Counted from the stretch's first letter, positions 1-8,024 are shown. The stretch is DNA of 43,276 nucleotides from Lachnospiraceae bacterium (GCA_015057635.1 SVEB01000025.1:1-43276), one strand, 5' to 3'. Translations and numbers: made by a program. Notes: generated by a model not told the origin, from the letters alone.

Positions 1-258
1 CCTACAAATATGGGCTTTCTGTATTTGGTAACCCATACGATATGATATTGCAACGAGTATATATATCTGCGACCATGTGTAACATCTTTAGATATCGAAA
101 ATATACTGTTTTTTCCATATTTATATTATACCATTTGTCAATGAATATTTCAAGAAAAGCCGCCTAACTCACGACTAAAGTCACGAGTGTGCGGCGGCAA
201 TTTATCAAATCAATCATATATATAATGTATTCTTAAATATCACCATATCCGTGTTCTT
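1..258. other. Window edge: outward promoter and hairpin, possible IS200/IS605-like end
   Basis: No convincing gene. A hairpin lies at 159-198 with GCCGCC/GGCGGC at its base and an inner ACTC..GACTAAAGTC..GAGT stem. This compact subterminal hairpin resembles those at ends of IS200/IS605-family elements as I remember them, but no transposase is in the window. On the minus strand a promoter-like pair, TTGAAA (148-153) and TATAAT (125-130) with 17 bp spacing, would drive transcription out of the left edge. A 38-codon minus frame beginning MEKTVYFRYLKML follows and stops close to the edge; I do not recognise it. The IS interpretation is inference. Confidence 0.3.
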
Positions 259-499
259 ATCACAATGCGTTTGTTTTACAAACGCATTGTGATATCGTGA
301 GAAGAGGGGGAATGGGAGGGAGTGGCAGCATATTACGAGGTGTCCGGCTCGAGGTGAACATTCTGTCGATTTGTCTGCCCCTGGCAGACAGTGATTTCCT
401 GTATGACAGGGGCAGACAAATTGACAGAATGTCCATCCTCGCGTCCGAACACCTGTAATATGCTGCCGCTCCCTCCCATTCCCCCTCTTCTCACGATAC
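259..499 (+). repeat. Long hairpin element A (core-conserved inverted repeat family)
   Basis: A perfect 15-bp inverted repeat (260-274 / 278-292, loop TTT) is followed directly by a large inverted repeat. Outer arms 293-340 and 452-498 pair almost completely. The core blocks are TGTCCGGCTC-GAGGT-GAACA (341-360) and TGTCC-ATCCTC-GCGTCCGAACA (430-451). The inner stem and apex lie between (361-429), with TTCTGTC at its base. The same core blocks occur in elements B, C and D with otherwise unrelated, self-complementary arms. It lies beyond the terminator of the serine dehydratase operon. There is no ORF and no T-tract at the base, so it does not look like an ordinary terminator. Function unknown. 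Confidence 0.85.
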
Positions 500-513
500 C
501 CCCTAAATCAAAG

Positions 514-542
514 CAAAAAAAGACACTCCGAAGAGTGTCTTT
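514..542 (-). terminator. Terminator of the serine dehydratase operon
   Basis: Read on the minus strand, the 10-bp stem AAAGACACTC/GAGTGTCTTT with a TTCG tetraloop is followed by a run of T. It lies just beyond the stop codon of the PTS_EIIC_2 gene. This is a classic intrinsic terminator. Confidence 0.9.
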
Positions 543-551
543 AGAAGAATA

Positions 552-1574
552 TTATTCCTGAGTACCACGGATTTCTGCTGCAGTACGGATTTTGAAGTTG
601 CGGAATAAGAAGGCACCAAGGTAACCTGCAAATACGCTAACTGCGATACATCCAGCTGCTGCGATTAATACTTTAACAGCAGGGTTGTAAGCGAACATAA
701 CTGCGAAACCAGCGATTGGAGTAGCTGTACCAGGAGTCATGTTTGTAAGGCCCATAAGAGCTACGATAATACCACTTAAAGCACCACCGATGAAGTTAGT
801 AGCGTAAACCGGAATTGGGTTAGCACTAATAATATCAGCCTGTGTTAAAGGTTCGATTGCAACTGCGATAGTATCTTTCTTAGAACCGAATTTCATTTTC
901 TTGAAGAATACGAAGTTCATGAAAGAAGAACCGAATACAGCTAAAGCACCGATCGCCATAGGGATACCTGTTAAACCAAGCATAGCTGTAAGAGCCATGG
1001 AGCTAAGTGGAGCAGTAGCAACAACAGTTAAGATACCACCAAGGATAATACCCATGATTACTGGGCTAGCTGTTGCAGAAGAAAGTAAAACATCACCAAT
1101 CTTTAATAAAGTACCGTTAACAGCTGGGTTAACAAGCTGTGCGATAAGACGTGCAACTGGAGCTGCGATAATGATGATCGCGATAAGGTCTAAACCTGCA
1201 GGAACTTTCTTTTCTAAGAATCTTACAAGGTAAGCAACAAGGTAACCTGCGATGAAACCTGGAAGAATACCAAAGCCAGATACTGCAAGACCAGTTAAAA
1301 CTGCGTATACAGGGGATACGCCAAGAGCTAAAGGTACTAAGATACCAGCAGCAACGCCGCCAAGGCTACCATTAGCAGCACCAACCTGCTGTAAGAAACC
1401 AATGTTTAAAACGCCACCGAAGAATGCATCATGAAATGCTTCTACAAGAAAGCTGGCACATGCAGCATTTGCAAGAGCACCCATGGCTTTCATTCCGTCT
1501 GGTGCTTTGTAGCAGAATAATGTAAATAGTCCAAGTACTAAAAGTAAAAGAGCTGTTCCGATTAAAATATCCAT
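552..1574 (-). CDS. PTS_EIIC_2-type multi-pass membrane protein linked to serine dehydratase
   Basis: A 340-aa, very hydrophobic protein with about eight to ten glycine/alanine-rich membrane segments (first at residues 3-22, last near 305-325) and a short hydrophilic loop around 228-235. Length and composition fit the PTS_EIIC_2 family of predicted sugar-PTS IIC-like permeases. No EIIA or EIIB domain or gene is nearby, so a phosphotransferase mechanism is doubtful. It is the last gene of an operon with sdaAB and sdaAA, about 20 bp after sdaAA, behind a GGAGG site. That context suggests import or export of serine or a related metabolite, which is inference. The operon ends at the 514-542 terminator. 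Confidence 0.8.
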   Translation of the reverse strand: MDILIGTALLLLVLGLFTLFCYKAPDGMKAMGALANAACASFLVEAFHDAFFGGVLNIGFLQQVGAANGSLGGVAAGILVPLALGVSPVYAVLTGLAVSGFGILPGFIAGYLVAYLVRFLEKKVPAGLDLIAIIIIAAPVARLIAQLVNPAVNGTLLKIGDVLLSSATASPVIMGIILGGILTVVATAPLSSMALTAMLGLTGIPMAIGALAVFGSSFMNFVFFKKMKFGSKKDTIAVAIEPLTQADIISANPIPVYATNFIGGALSGIIVALMGLTNMTPGTATPIAGFAVMFAYNPAVKVLIAAAGCIAVSVFAGYLGAFLFRNFKIRTAAEIRGTQE

Positions 1575-1594
1575 TTTCTAAAGCCTCCGCTTAA

Positions 1595-2482
1595 CTAATT
1601 GTTTGTTTTTCCAAAAACTTTTTCCTGCATTGCTTTACCTGTAGGGGTAGCAGCAACACCGCCTAAAGCAGTTTCCCTTAATTCAACTGGAAGATTCACG
1701 CCTACTTTATACATAGCAGCAAGTGCTTCGTCGAATGGGATTTTGGAAGTTACGCCAGCCATAACAAGATCCGCTGTACAAAGAGCGTTTACAGCTCCAG
1801 ACACGTTTCTCTTGGCGCATGGGATTTCCACAAGTCCTGCAACTGGATCGCAAACAAGACCAAGTATATTTTTGAAGATGATTGCAGCGGCATGTAAGCT
1901 CATTTCAGGGGTACCGCCCATAAGCTCAACCACAGCACCGGCTGCCATAGCGCTAGCAGAACCACATTCTGCCTGACATCCGCCTTCGGCACCGGCAAAT
2001 GTTGCATTCATGCCAATGATAATACCAATAGCAGAAGATGCAAGTAATCCAAGAACTAATTCGTCATCTGTCTTATTTAAGATTTCACCTGTTGTTAAGA
2101 TAACAGCAGGAAGAATACCGCAGGAGCCGGCAGTAGGACAGGCAACGATACGTCCCATGGATGCATTTACTTCAGAAGAAGAAATCGCCATCGCCATTGC
2201 CTTAACAATGCCATTTCCCATTAAGGAAGTTCCTTTATCGTGATACTTCTGTAAGCGATAAGCATCTCCGCCGATTAATCCGCTTAAAGAATGAACTTCT
2301 TTTTCACGGCCTAATGTAGCGCCTTCTCTCATTACTTCAAGAGTCTGTTTCATACGTTCTAAGATTTCTTCACGGGAGATTCCCTTTGTTTCCATCTCAT
2401 AACGGATTGCATATTCGCTAAGGGAAATCTGTTCTGCAGCACAGATTTCAATAAGTTCTTTACCAGATGTTGCGATATTCAT
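1595..2482 (-). CDS. sdaAA: L-serine dehydratase, iron-sulfur-dependent, alpha subunit
   Basis: The 295-aa alpha chain of the two-subunit, [4Fe-4S]-dependent L-serine ammonia-lyase, which converts L-serine to pyruvate and ammonia in the cytoplasm. The cysteine-bearing motifs of the family are visible: CPTAGSCGILPA near residue 113, GGCQAECGSA near 167, and ILGLVCDPVAG followed by IPCAKRN near 206-226. Length is normal. The start ATG overlaps the sdaAB stop by one base (TAATG) and GGAGG lies just upstream, so the two subunits are translationally coupled. The cluster is oxygen-labile in this family, which fits an anaerobe. Confidence 0.95.
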   Translation of the reverse strand: MNIATSGKELIEICAAEQISLSEYAIRYEMETKGISREEILERMKQTLEVMREGATLGREKEVHSLSGLIGGDAYRLQKYHDKGTSLMGNGIVKAMAMAISSSEVNASMGRIVACPTAGSCGILPAVILTTGEILNKTDDELVLGLLASSAIGIIIGMNATFAGAEGGCQAECGSASAMAAGAVVELMGGTPEMSLHAAAIIFKNILGLVCDPVAGLVEIPCAKRNVSGAVNALCTADLVMAGVTSKIPFDEALAAMYKVGVNLPVELRETALGGVAATPTGKAMQEKVFGKTNN

Positions 2483-3162
2483 TATTCATTACCTCCTAAA
2501 GAATTGATGACAATAACTCGGTTAATACCTTCAAATGTCTTAATTTTATCTATGATTTCAGCACTTGCTGGAGAATCTATCTCAAATGTCATAGTAGCGC
2601 CCTTGCCCTTCTGGCTTCTTACAAGATTCATGAAAGCGATGTTGATTCCGTTTTCATAGAATAAGGAAGAAATCTTTGCTACTGTACCTGGAATATCATC
2701 ATGACATGTGATGATGGTTGGATATTCACCGGTAATCTGAACTTTGTTTCCGTTGATCTCATTGATTTCAACTAGGCCACCCCCGATAGAGGAACCAAGA
2801 ACTTCCCATTCAACGTCTTCGATATCGCGGATAACGAGCTTAACAGTGTTTGGATGAACCTGTCCTAAATCAGCAGGAACGAAATGAACGATAATTCCTT
2901 CTTCTTCTGCGATTGCAAGAGAAGTTCTTAGTCTCGCATCGTTTGGAGCCATTCCTAAAATTCCGGCAACAAGAGCTCGGTCAGTACCGTGTCCTTTATA
3001 AGTTTCTCTAAATGAACCATGAAGAAGAAATGTTACTTCTTTAATTGGTTTGTTAACAATTGTTCTAGCTATTTTGCCAAGTCTGGCAGCTCCAGCTGTG
3101 TGGGAGGATGATGGGCCGATCATAATAGGACCCAGAACGTCAAATACACCAATAGTAGCCAT
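2482..3162 (-). CDS. sdaAB: L-serine dehydratase, iron-sulfur-dependent, beta subunit
   Basis: The 226-aa beta chain of the heteromeric L-serine dehydratase. The start was set at 3162 (protein begins MATIGVFDVLGPIMIGPSSS) because GAAAGGA lies upstream and the family begins at this motif; a longer frame to 3297 adds 45 residues with no family resemblance. The N-terminal SDH_beta domain carries the GPSSSHTAGAARLG motif. The C-terminal part, from about residue 148 (PTIITCHDDIPGTVAKISSL), is an ACT domain, a small-molecule-binding fold used by this family for serine sensing or assembly. First gene of the operon. The upstream region to element B has no clear operator. Confidence 0.93.
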   Translation of the reverse strand: MATIGVFDVLGPIMIGPSSSHTAGAARLGKIARTIVNKPIKEVTFLLHGSFRETYKGHGTDRALVAGILGMAPNDARLRTSLAIAEEEGIIVHFVPADLGQVHPNTVKLVIRDIEDVEWEVLGSSIGGGLVEINEINGNKVQITGEYPTIITCHDDIPGTVAKISSLFYENGINIAFMNLVRSQKGKGATMTFEIDSPASAEIIDKIKTFEGINRVIVINSLGGNE

Positions 3163-3389
3163 GATCAATATCCTTTCTATACATAAACTGATGATTGGTT
3201 TTGAAATATTCGCAAATGTGAAAAGTTTTAGTAACAACTCACAACAAGATAATACATTATTCGAGCCAAAATGTAAATATTGATTATACAATTGCATTTA
3301 TTTACCAGTATTTATTACAAAAGATATACAAATAATATTACTTTCACCAGTTTTCTGAAAAAAGTTGTCATAGAAAGTCGAGCAAAGGA
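3163..3389. other. Upstream region of the sda operon
   Basis: An AT-rich stretch expected to hold the promoter for the minus-strand sdaAB-sdaAA-membrane protein operon. I could not pick a single convincing -35/-10 pair. It adjoins hairpin element B. Confidence 0.4.
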
Positions 3390-3600
3390 TGAGAGCCCAA
3401 GGAAGAGGAGGTGGGGCGTTGCGGCAACTGTGATCCGGATGTTCGGACACACGATCGGACAAAACGCATTTCATTCTTCAATTATCGGACAGGAAAATAC
3501 GTTCCGCTATTCAAAGAATGAAATACGTTTTGTTCGTCATGAGCCGGATATTTCGGACCACAGTTCCCACAACGCCCCACCTCCTCTTTCTTTCACTCTT
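3390..3600 (-). repeat. Long hairpin element B (core-conserved inverted repeat family)
   Basis: Large imperfect palindrome in the opposite orientation to A. The outer arm pairs GGAAGAGGAGGTGGGGCGTTG with CAACGCCCCACCTCCTCTTTC, and CTGTG/CACAG and TCCGGA/TTCGGA lie further in. Core blocks are TGTTCGGACAC-ACGATC-GGACA (3440-3461) and TGTTC-GTCAT-GAGCCGGATA (3531-3550). The inner stem pairs ACAAAACG..ATTTCATTCTT with AAGAATGAAAT..CGTTTTGT. The apex TATCGGACAG..TTCCGCTATTC matches C and D. It sits between the 5' side of the sda operon and the 3' side of the ABC permease. It is the most diverged of the four (ACAC for ACGC, GGATA for GGACA). Confidence 0.82.
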
Positions 3601-4043
3601 CCTTCTTGTTTCGTGGTTGCTTTCGTAGGAAAAACAAATGATTCTAAAAAACAATCAAAGGATATTTAATAATGGCGTGCTGATCATTGGCTTAGGCATA
3701 GGACTCGCGTTAGCCCCATCTGGTGAAGGCTGGATGTGAATCCTGTGAAATAGCTTGAATTCATGAATGCATACAGTATCGATGCTAGAACTATAGAAAA
3801 TAGACATTTGTACTTACCATAATGAAAACGAGTTATTAGCACCTTACATAAGATAGAATGTGACTATTTCGTTATTTATATAATTGATAATGAATGCATA
3901 ATTTGGAGATAAAATCCCATATTCGAGTGTTGATTTCTATCGGAATTAGTCTAAAACCACTTTTTATTTGCACATTGTATCAAATTTTATGACTATATTC
4001 GGTATTTCATATTTCGAGTGAGTTTTACTTTGGAAGGCATAAT
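3601..4043. other. Gene-poor stretch between element B and the ABC operon terminator
   Basis: Apart from the possible 33-codon ORF at 3638-3739, I see no coding sequence, RNA gene or repeat here. Base composition becomes AT-rich from about 3760. Confidence 0.5.
3638..3739 (+). CDS. Possible 33-aa single-pass membrane peptide
   Basis: A short frame beginning MILKNNQRIFNNG and continuing VLIIGLGIGLALAPSGEGWM. It has a polar, basic N-terminus, one hydrophobic segment of about 14 residues, and a short SGEGWM tail. AGGA lies 7 bases before the ATG. It is immediately beside hairpin element B and has no neighbour in the same operon. No family recognised. It could be a genuine small membrane protein, a remnant, or chance; the ribosome-binding site and amphipathic organisation are the only support. 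Confidence 0.3.
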   Translation: MILKNNQRIFNNGVLIIGLGIGLALAPSGEGWM

Positions 4044-4107
4044 AAAAGGACGGGTTAGGGGGCAGCTCAGGCTTTTTTACCTGAACTGTAACCCAGTCCG
4101 TCCTTTT
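4044..4107 (-). terminator. Terminator-like hairpin after the ABC permease
   Basis: AAAAGGACG pairs with CGTCCTTTT at the base, with inner GGGTT/AACCC and CAG.TCAGG/CCTGA.CTG helices around a T-rich loop. On the minus strand the stem ends in CCTTTTATT, downstream of the ABC permease gene. The A/T-flanked base would let it act in both directions. Confidence 0.75.
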
Positions 4108-4142
4108 AGCAGATGTAGTTAGAGGCAAAGCGTTATCTTTGC

Positions 4143-6272
4143 TTATTTGTTTAATTCTTGCATGATAAAGTCTGGCACCCCATCTTTTCGGAAGGCGAAC
4201 CAGAGGGTGGTTTCATTTCCGTAGTCATCGGTCTGGTAGGTGATCATTACCTCGATATTATCCGTGACTTCTAAAAGAGAATCGTTTCCCCAGTGGAAGT
4301 TAGTTGGAATCAGATACGGAAGAATCTGTGCAATCTCTTTCTTATCCTGAAAACGCAGCACTTTTTCCTTTGCAGAAACAGATGCAATCTCTTCGGAAGC
4401 GCTTGGATAATACTTATCGGAAGCACTTGGATAATACTTATCGGAATATTGATGGATAGTCAGGTCTATAATCCGTTCAGGATCAAGGGTAGTCATGCAG
4501 TCCAATCCATGTTCTTTCAGAAAAGAGAGGGTACGTAAAAAGCTTGGGTATACATAGGCAGAGATATAGTAAGATTCATCGCCGAAACCAAGACGAATAT
4601 CTAAAACAGCAGACGGAGCAGATGACTTTAAGTCTTCTAACGTAAGCTCATATAAATCTTGGCGATAAAGGCTTAGCAGTTCTTCTTTCTCTTTTAAAGA
4701 CAAGGTAAGGGTCTTAGTATCAGCCACAGTATTGCAGTCAATACCCATAATCCTATCGGCTTTCATCGTAAAGGCTGGGAAAACCCCTTCTTTGTAAGCC
4801 GCAGAAGCATAAATCTGTGCAATCAGATCCTCATATTTTGCTCCATTAATAAAGTAAGAGCGATAAACACATCGGCCGCTTTTCAATGTATATTTTACGG
4901 AAAGGTTTGTATGCCAGTCACCCTTTGTAGAATATGCATAATCAGAGGAAGAAAGATTTTCTTCATTGAAAGCAAGATAGTCTTTTAGGATTTCATAAGC
5001 AGCGGAGAAATCGGTAAGTTCCATATGAGTTAAGGCATATTCTTCTGCACTCATATAGGAGAGTTTCTCTGAGGAGGTATCATAGCAGTCCACATATTTA
5101 TCGATAGATGAGAAGTGCACACTCATGCTTTCGATGGAATCTTCCTTTGGCAGATAAGAATCATAGCCGAATGCATCTGTCTTAAACAGAACAATAATTA
5201 CAAGCGTGAGGGCACCACAGGCAATCAGCTGAATCTTATGGGCGAACGCTTTCCGAATATCGAAATGATAAATGACTTCCATAATGCCATAGGAAAGGAG
5301 AAACCCGCACAGTGCTCCGAATAGGTACCACGAAAAGCTTCCATCTGTGATTAAGTTCTGACCGAAAAGTCCGGCAGCCAAGGATACCGGAATTGTGATT
5401 AGGAACTTAACAGGAGCTTCGATAACGCGAAATGCAATTGCTTTTCCCGCAGCTTCTGAAGGGCGTTTCTGATACAAGAAGATGGCCACGGCCACGCTAA
5501 GGATAAGCAGAAGAAGCGTGATAAAGAAAGTACCTGTAGAAAAGTTAGGGTAAGCACAGCCATAGGAATTGCTTGTAATGACATCACAATAGAAAGTCAC
5601 CGGTGATAAGCAGTGCAGTATTCTTTCCGGATGGATTGCCGTGGAATAGTAGGAGAAGAAATTCTCAAACATGCCGGTACAGATAAAATAAATGGCAGGA
5701 CCATAAAGGAACAGCGTACCGCATGCGAATAAACTAATTAAGGTATTTCCTGTCAGCAATACTGCAATAACAGAAAAGGTATACAGAATGCTGTAAAAAA
5801 GTGTATGTATCCCAAAACCAATAAATGCGGCAGCCGCTATTTCTTTTGTCATATATCCGTTACTCTTTATAATAAGAAGGGATACAGACAAACTTATAAA
5901 ATAAGGAATAACATACAGAATGATACCATTCAGGTAGCTGATGGAAAAAAGAAACTCTCTTTTCAATGGAAGACTGTGATAAAAGTCAACTTTCTTTTTG
6001 GAATGCAGGTAGGAAAAACCGCCGATCCCGCACACGATCGATGCAACAATTGTAATTCCGATTAAAAGAACGCTTTCGGAGCCAATGGAATTGATAATAC
6101 GTGCAACCGTATCGGAATATTCCCGGTATCGAGATGATTTTGCATTCTGAGTGATCACTGCCATAGAGACAGGGAGTGCAAAGAAAAATGAAAGACAGGA
6201 AAGGACAAGTGTCCAGATACGGTGTTTCATATTTTCTTTTAATAAATTAGTAAATAAGCTTTTTGATGTCAT
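4143..6272 (-). CDS. ABC-2-type transporter permease of the GntR-ABC operon
   Basis: A 709-aa membrane protein. The start at 6272 (MTSKSLFTNLLKEN) has GGAGG about 9 bases upstream and overlaps the 3' end of the ATPase gene; a longer frame to 6377 lies inside the ATPase. The N-terminal half (about residues 20-380) has some nine to ten membrane segments, including TLVLSCLSFFFALPVSMAVI and an HSKKKVDFYHSLPLKR loop typical of Lachnospiraceae ABC-2 permeases. The C-terminal 330 residues are soluble and likely extracellular. A 24-bp tandem duplication at 4394-4441 gives the repeat DKYYPSAS. It is the export partner of the ATPase; substrate unknown. Confidence 0.85.
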   Translation of the reverse strand: MTSKSLFTNLLKENMKHRIWTLVLSCLSFFFALPVSMAVITQNAKSSRYREYSDTVARIINSIGSESVLLIGITIVASIVCGIGGFSYLHSKKKVDFYHSLPLKREFLFSISYLNGIILYVIPYFISLSVSLLIIKSNGYMTKEIAAAAFIGFGIHTLFYSILYTFSVIAVLLTGNTLISLFACGTLFLYGPAIYFICTGMFENFFSYYSTAIHPERILHCLSPVTFYCDVITSNSYGCAYPNFSTGTFFITLLLLILSVAVAIFLYQKRPSEAAGKAIAFRVIEAPVKFLITIPVSLAAGLFGQNLITDGSFSWYLFGALCGFLLSYGIMEVIYHFDIRKAFAHKIQLIACGALTLVIIVLFKTDAFGYDSYLPKEDSIESMSVHFSSIDKYVDCYDTSSEKLSYMSAEEYALTHMELTDFSAAYEILKDYLAFNEENLSSSDYAYSTKGDWHTNLSVKYTLKSGRCVYRSYFINGAKYEDLIAQIYASAAYKEGVFPAFTMKADRIMGIDCNTVADTKTLTLSLKEKEELLSLYRQDLYELTLEDLKSSAPSAVLDIRLGFGDESYYISAYVYPSFLRTLSFLKEHGLDCMTTLDPERIIDLTIHQYSDKYYPSASDKYYPSASEEIASVSAKEKVLRFQDKKEIAQILPYLIPTNFHWGNDSLLEVTDNIEVMITYQTDDYGNETTLWFAFRKDGVPDFIMQELNK

Positions 6273-7149
6273 AACCGGCAACCTCCGTTTCACTAATAAA
6301 TATTTCTTCCAGGCTAAGTGGAAGCACTTCGAAAAATACGGGATCATGGTAGCGCAGCCGTTCTGCCACGTCTTCATTGGATGCTCTTACTGTAATGGTA
6401 TAGAGCTGTCCCCGCTGTTCAACGGAAAGGATGGAGAGACCATCAAAGATTGCTTTTGGATCTGTTTCATCTTTTAGAACACACTGTACTTTGCTGATAT
6501 TTAGTTTCATATCCTCTAAATCTTTTGATAACAGGATTCCGCCTTTATGAAGAAGCCCAACATGATCGCAGATATCTTCTAATTCCCGAAGATTATGGGA
6601 GGCGATAATCGGAGTCATGCCGCGGGACTCCATTTCACTTGCGAAAATGCTTTTTATGGCCTGTCGCATAACCGGATCGAGTCCGTCGAATGTTTCATCA
6701 CAGAACAGGTACTTTGTATTAGCGCAGATGCCGCATAAAACGGATAGCTGTTTTTTCATGCCCTTTGAGAAGGTATGGATCTTACGTCTGCTGTCTAAGT
6801 CAAATTTCTTTAATAAGTCATCAAAACGGACGGAGTCAAAGTCAGGATAAACGGTGCGGTAAAAGGCTTTTAAATCTGCAGGAGTTCCATTGTTAAAAAA
6901 GTATTGTTCATCTGAAATGTAGAAAAATAGCTTCTTTGCAGCTGGATTTTCAAAAACAGGAAGTCCGTCGATGGTAATCGTTCCGCTATCGGGTTTTAAG
7001 ATTCCACAGAGCATGCGGATGAAGGTACTTTTTCCGGCGCCGTTTGTGCCGATTAATCCAAATACGTTTCCTTCCTTAATCGTGGCACTGATATGATCGA
7101 CGGCCTGAATGCTATCAAATTTTTTGCTTATATTAATTGCTTCAATCAT
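6247..7149 (-). CDS. ABC transporter ATP-binding protein
   Basis: A 300-aa nucleotide-binding subunit. Visible motifs are Walker A GTNGAGKST (residues about 34-42), the signature region TFSKGMKKQLSVL, Walker B YLFCDETFDGLDP, and the switch histidine in ASHNLREL. The last 80 residues form the C-terminal extension common in YtrB-like and antibiotic-export ATPases. It overlaps the GntR gene by four bases (ATGA) and overlaps the permease start, so the three genes are one translationally coupled operon. It energises the permease encoded at 4143-6272. Confidence 0.92.
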   Translation of the reverse strand: MIEAINISKKFDSIQAVDHISATIKEGNVFGLIGTNGAGKSTFIRMLCGILKPDSGTITIDGLPVFENPAAKKLFFYISDEQYFFNNGTPADLKAFYRTVYPDFDSVRFDDLLKKFDLDSRRKIHTFSKGMKKQLSVLCGICANTKYLFCDETFDGLDPVMRQAIKSIFASEMESRGMTPIIASHNLRELEDICDHVGLLHKGGILLSKDLEDMKLNISKVQCVLKDETDPKAIFDGLSILSVEQRGQLYTITVRASNEDVAERLRYHDPVFFEVLPLSLEEIFISETEVAGYDIKKLIY

Positions 7150-7517
7150 TCATTTTCCTCCTCATAACTGGCATTCATAAGCGTAATTAGTTCATTTTTT
7201 GTGATGCCGATTTCTTTTGCCTGCTTAAATTCCGCCTGCAGCACAGTTTTCAATTCTTCTTTTTTGCTGTCAATCAGTTCCTTAGGTGAACTGACGAAGC
7301 TTCCTTTTCCCTTTACGGTATAGGTAATGCCTCTTCGTTCCAGCTCTGCATAGGCTCTCTGAATGGTATTCGGGTTAATCGAAAGCTCAATTGCAAGGCT
7401 TCGCACAGAAGGCAACATGGTATCCGGTTCAAAGACTCCTTTTAAGATCAGCGTCTCGATCTTCTCTACAATCTGTTCATAAATCGGACGGCGGTCTTTA
7501 TAGTCGATTAAAATCAT
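7146..7517 (-). CDS. GntR-family transcriptional regulator (YtrA-like)
   Basis: A 123-aa protein. The N-terminal winged helix-turn-helix of the GntR family is clear: RRPIYEQIVEKIETLILKG, then LPSVRSLAIELSINPNTIQR and AYAELERRGITYTVKGKGSFV. The remaining 45 residues are a short helical tail, as in the YtrA subfamily, not a ligand domain. It is the first gene of an ABC operon, and a perfect 15-bp inverted repeat lies just upstream. The expected role is autorepression of the operon, relieved by a cell-envelope or antibiotic signal; the signal is inference from the YtrA family. Confidence 0.92.
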   Translation of the reverse strand: MILIDYKDRRPIYEQIVEKIETLILKGVFEPDTMLPSVRSLAIELSINPNTIQRAYAELERRGITYTVKGKGSFVSSPKELIDSKKEELKTVLQAEFKQAKEIGITKNELITLMNASYEEENE

Positions 7518-7541
7518 GGCTTCTCCTTTCTGTTACAGCAG

Positions 7542-7584
7542 ACTATATTAACTGTATTAATTATCTTAGTACAGTTAATATAGT
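7542..7584 (-). promoter_or_regulatory. Inverted-repeat operator upstream of the GntR-ABC operon
   Basis: ACTATATTAACTGTA (7542-7556) is an exact reverse complement of TACAGTTAATATAGT (7570-7584), separated by 13 bp. It starts 25 bp upstream of the GntR start codon and overlaps the region where the promoter should be (TATAGT and TATACT boxes on the minus strand). Position and symmetry suit a GntR dimer or tetramer site. Confidence 0.75.
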
Positions 7585-8024
7585 ATATTTAGAATTATAT
7601 GTCAATATAATAACCAAAATTTTGTTATGATATATAGAATATTTCCAGATCCGTATTTGATTTTTCTTATGAGTTGCTACTAAGAAAAGGGCATATAGGA
7701 CTTTTAGGGAAGATGAAACAAAAAAGGAAGGTGGAAACATAATGGCGTCATGCCAAGGTCATATTCAGGTCACATTCATGCGGTATACTCCAATCTGTGC
7801 TTAAGGTACAGGAAACAATCGAGTTTGGAAATCTTAGCTGTTTGGATCAATACTGTATAGTAAGAAATAACGAAGAAGCTGCTAAAGGACAGTTATAAAA
7901 CAGATAGAGAGACAGTCTAAGGGGAGTAAAAAGACGGTTGGAACACGGTTATAATGCAGTAACGGATGTCCACAAAAACAGAAGGTCGCCTTAGCAAACA
8001 AAAAGAAAAAGGAGTTACAGAGAA
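7585..8024. other. Gene-poor stretch upstream of the broken permease
   Basis: No intact gene recognised. It carries the three direct repeats and promoter at 7747-7789. Downstream of these are only short open stretches (for example about 7806-7899) with no family resemblance. An ATPase gene, expected beside a MacB/FtsX permease, is absent and may have been deleted from here; that is inference. Confidence 0.4.
7747..7789 (+). promoter_or_regulatory. Three 11-bp direct repeats followed by a TATACT -10 box
   Basis: GTCATGCCAAG, GTCATATTCAG and GTCACATTCAT occupy 7747-7779 head to tail. A TATACT box follows at 7784-7789, so the repeats cover the -35 position. Tandem sites spaced one helical turn apart are typical of OmpR/PhoB-type response regulators acting as activators. 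The downstream gene is a degraded permease; no two-component genes are in the window. Confidence 0.6.

Noticed and set aside
259..499. Element A as an ordinary intrinsic terminator
   Set aside because: The stem is far too long and no T-tract follows on either strand; the operon already has a terminator at 514-542.
3162..3297. Longer sdaAB start at 3297
   Set aside because: The 45 extra residues are not like the family, and the ATG at 3162 has a GAAAGGA site.
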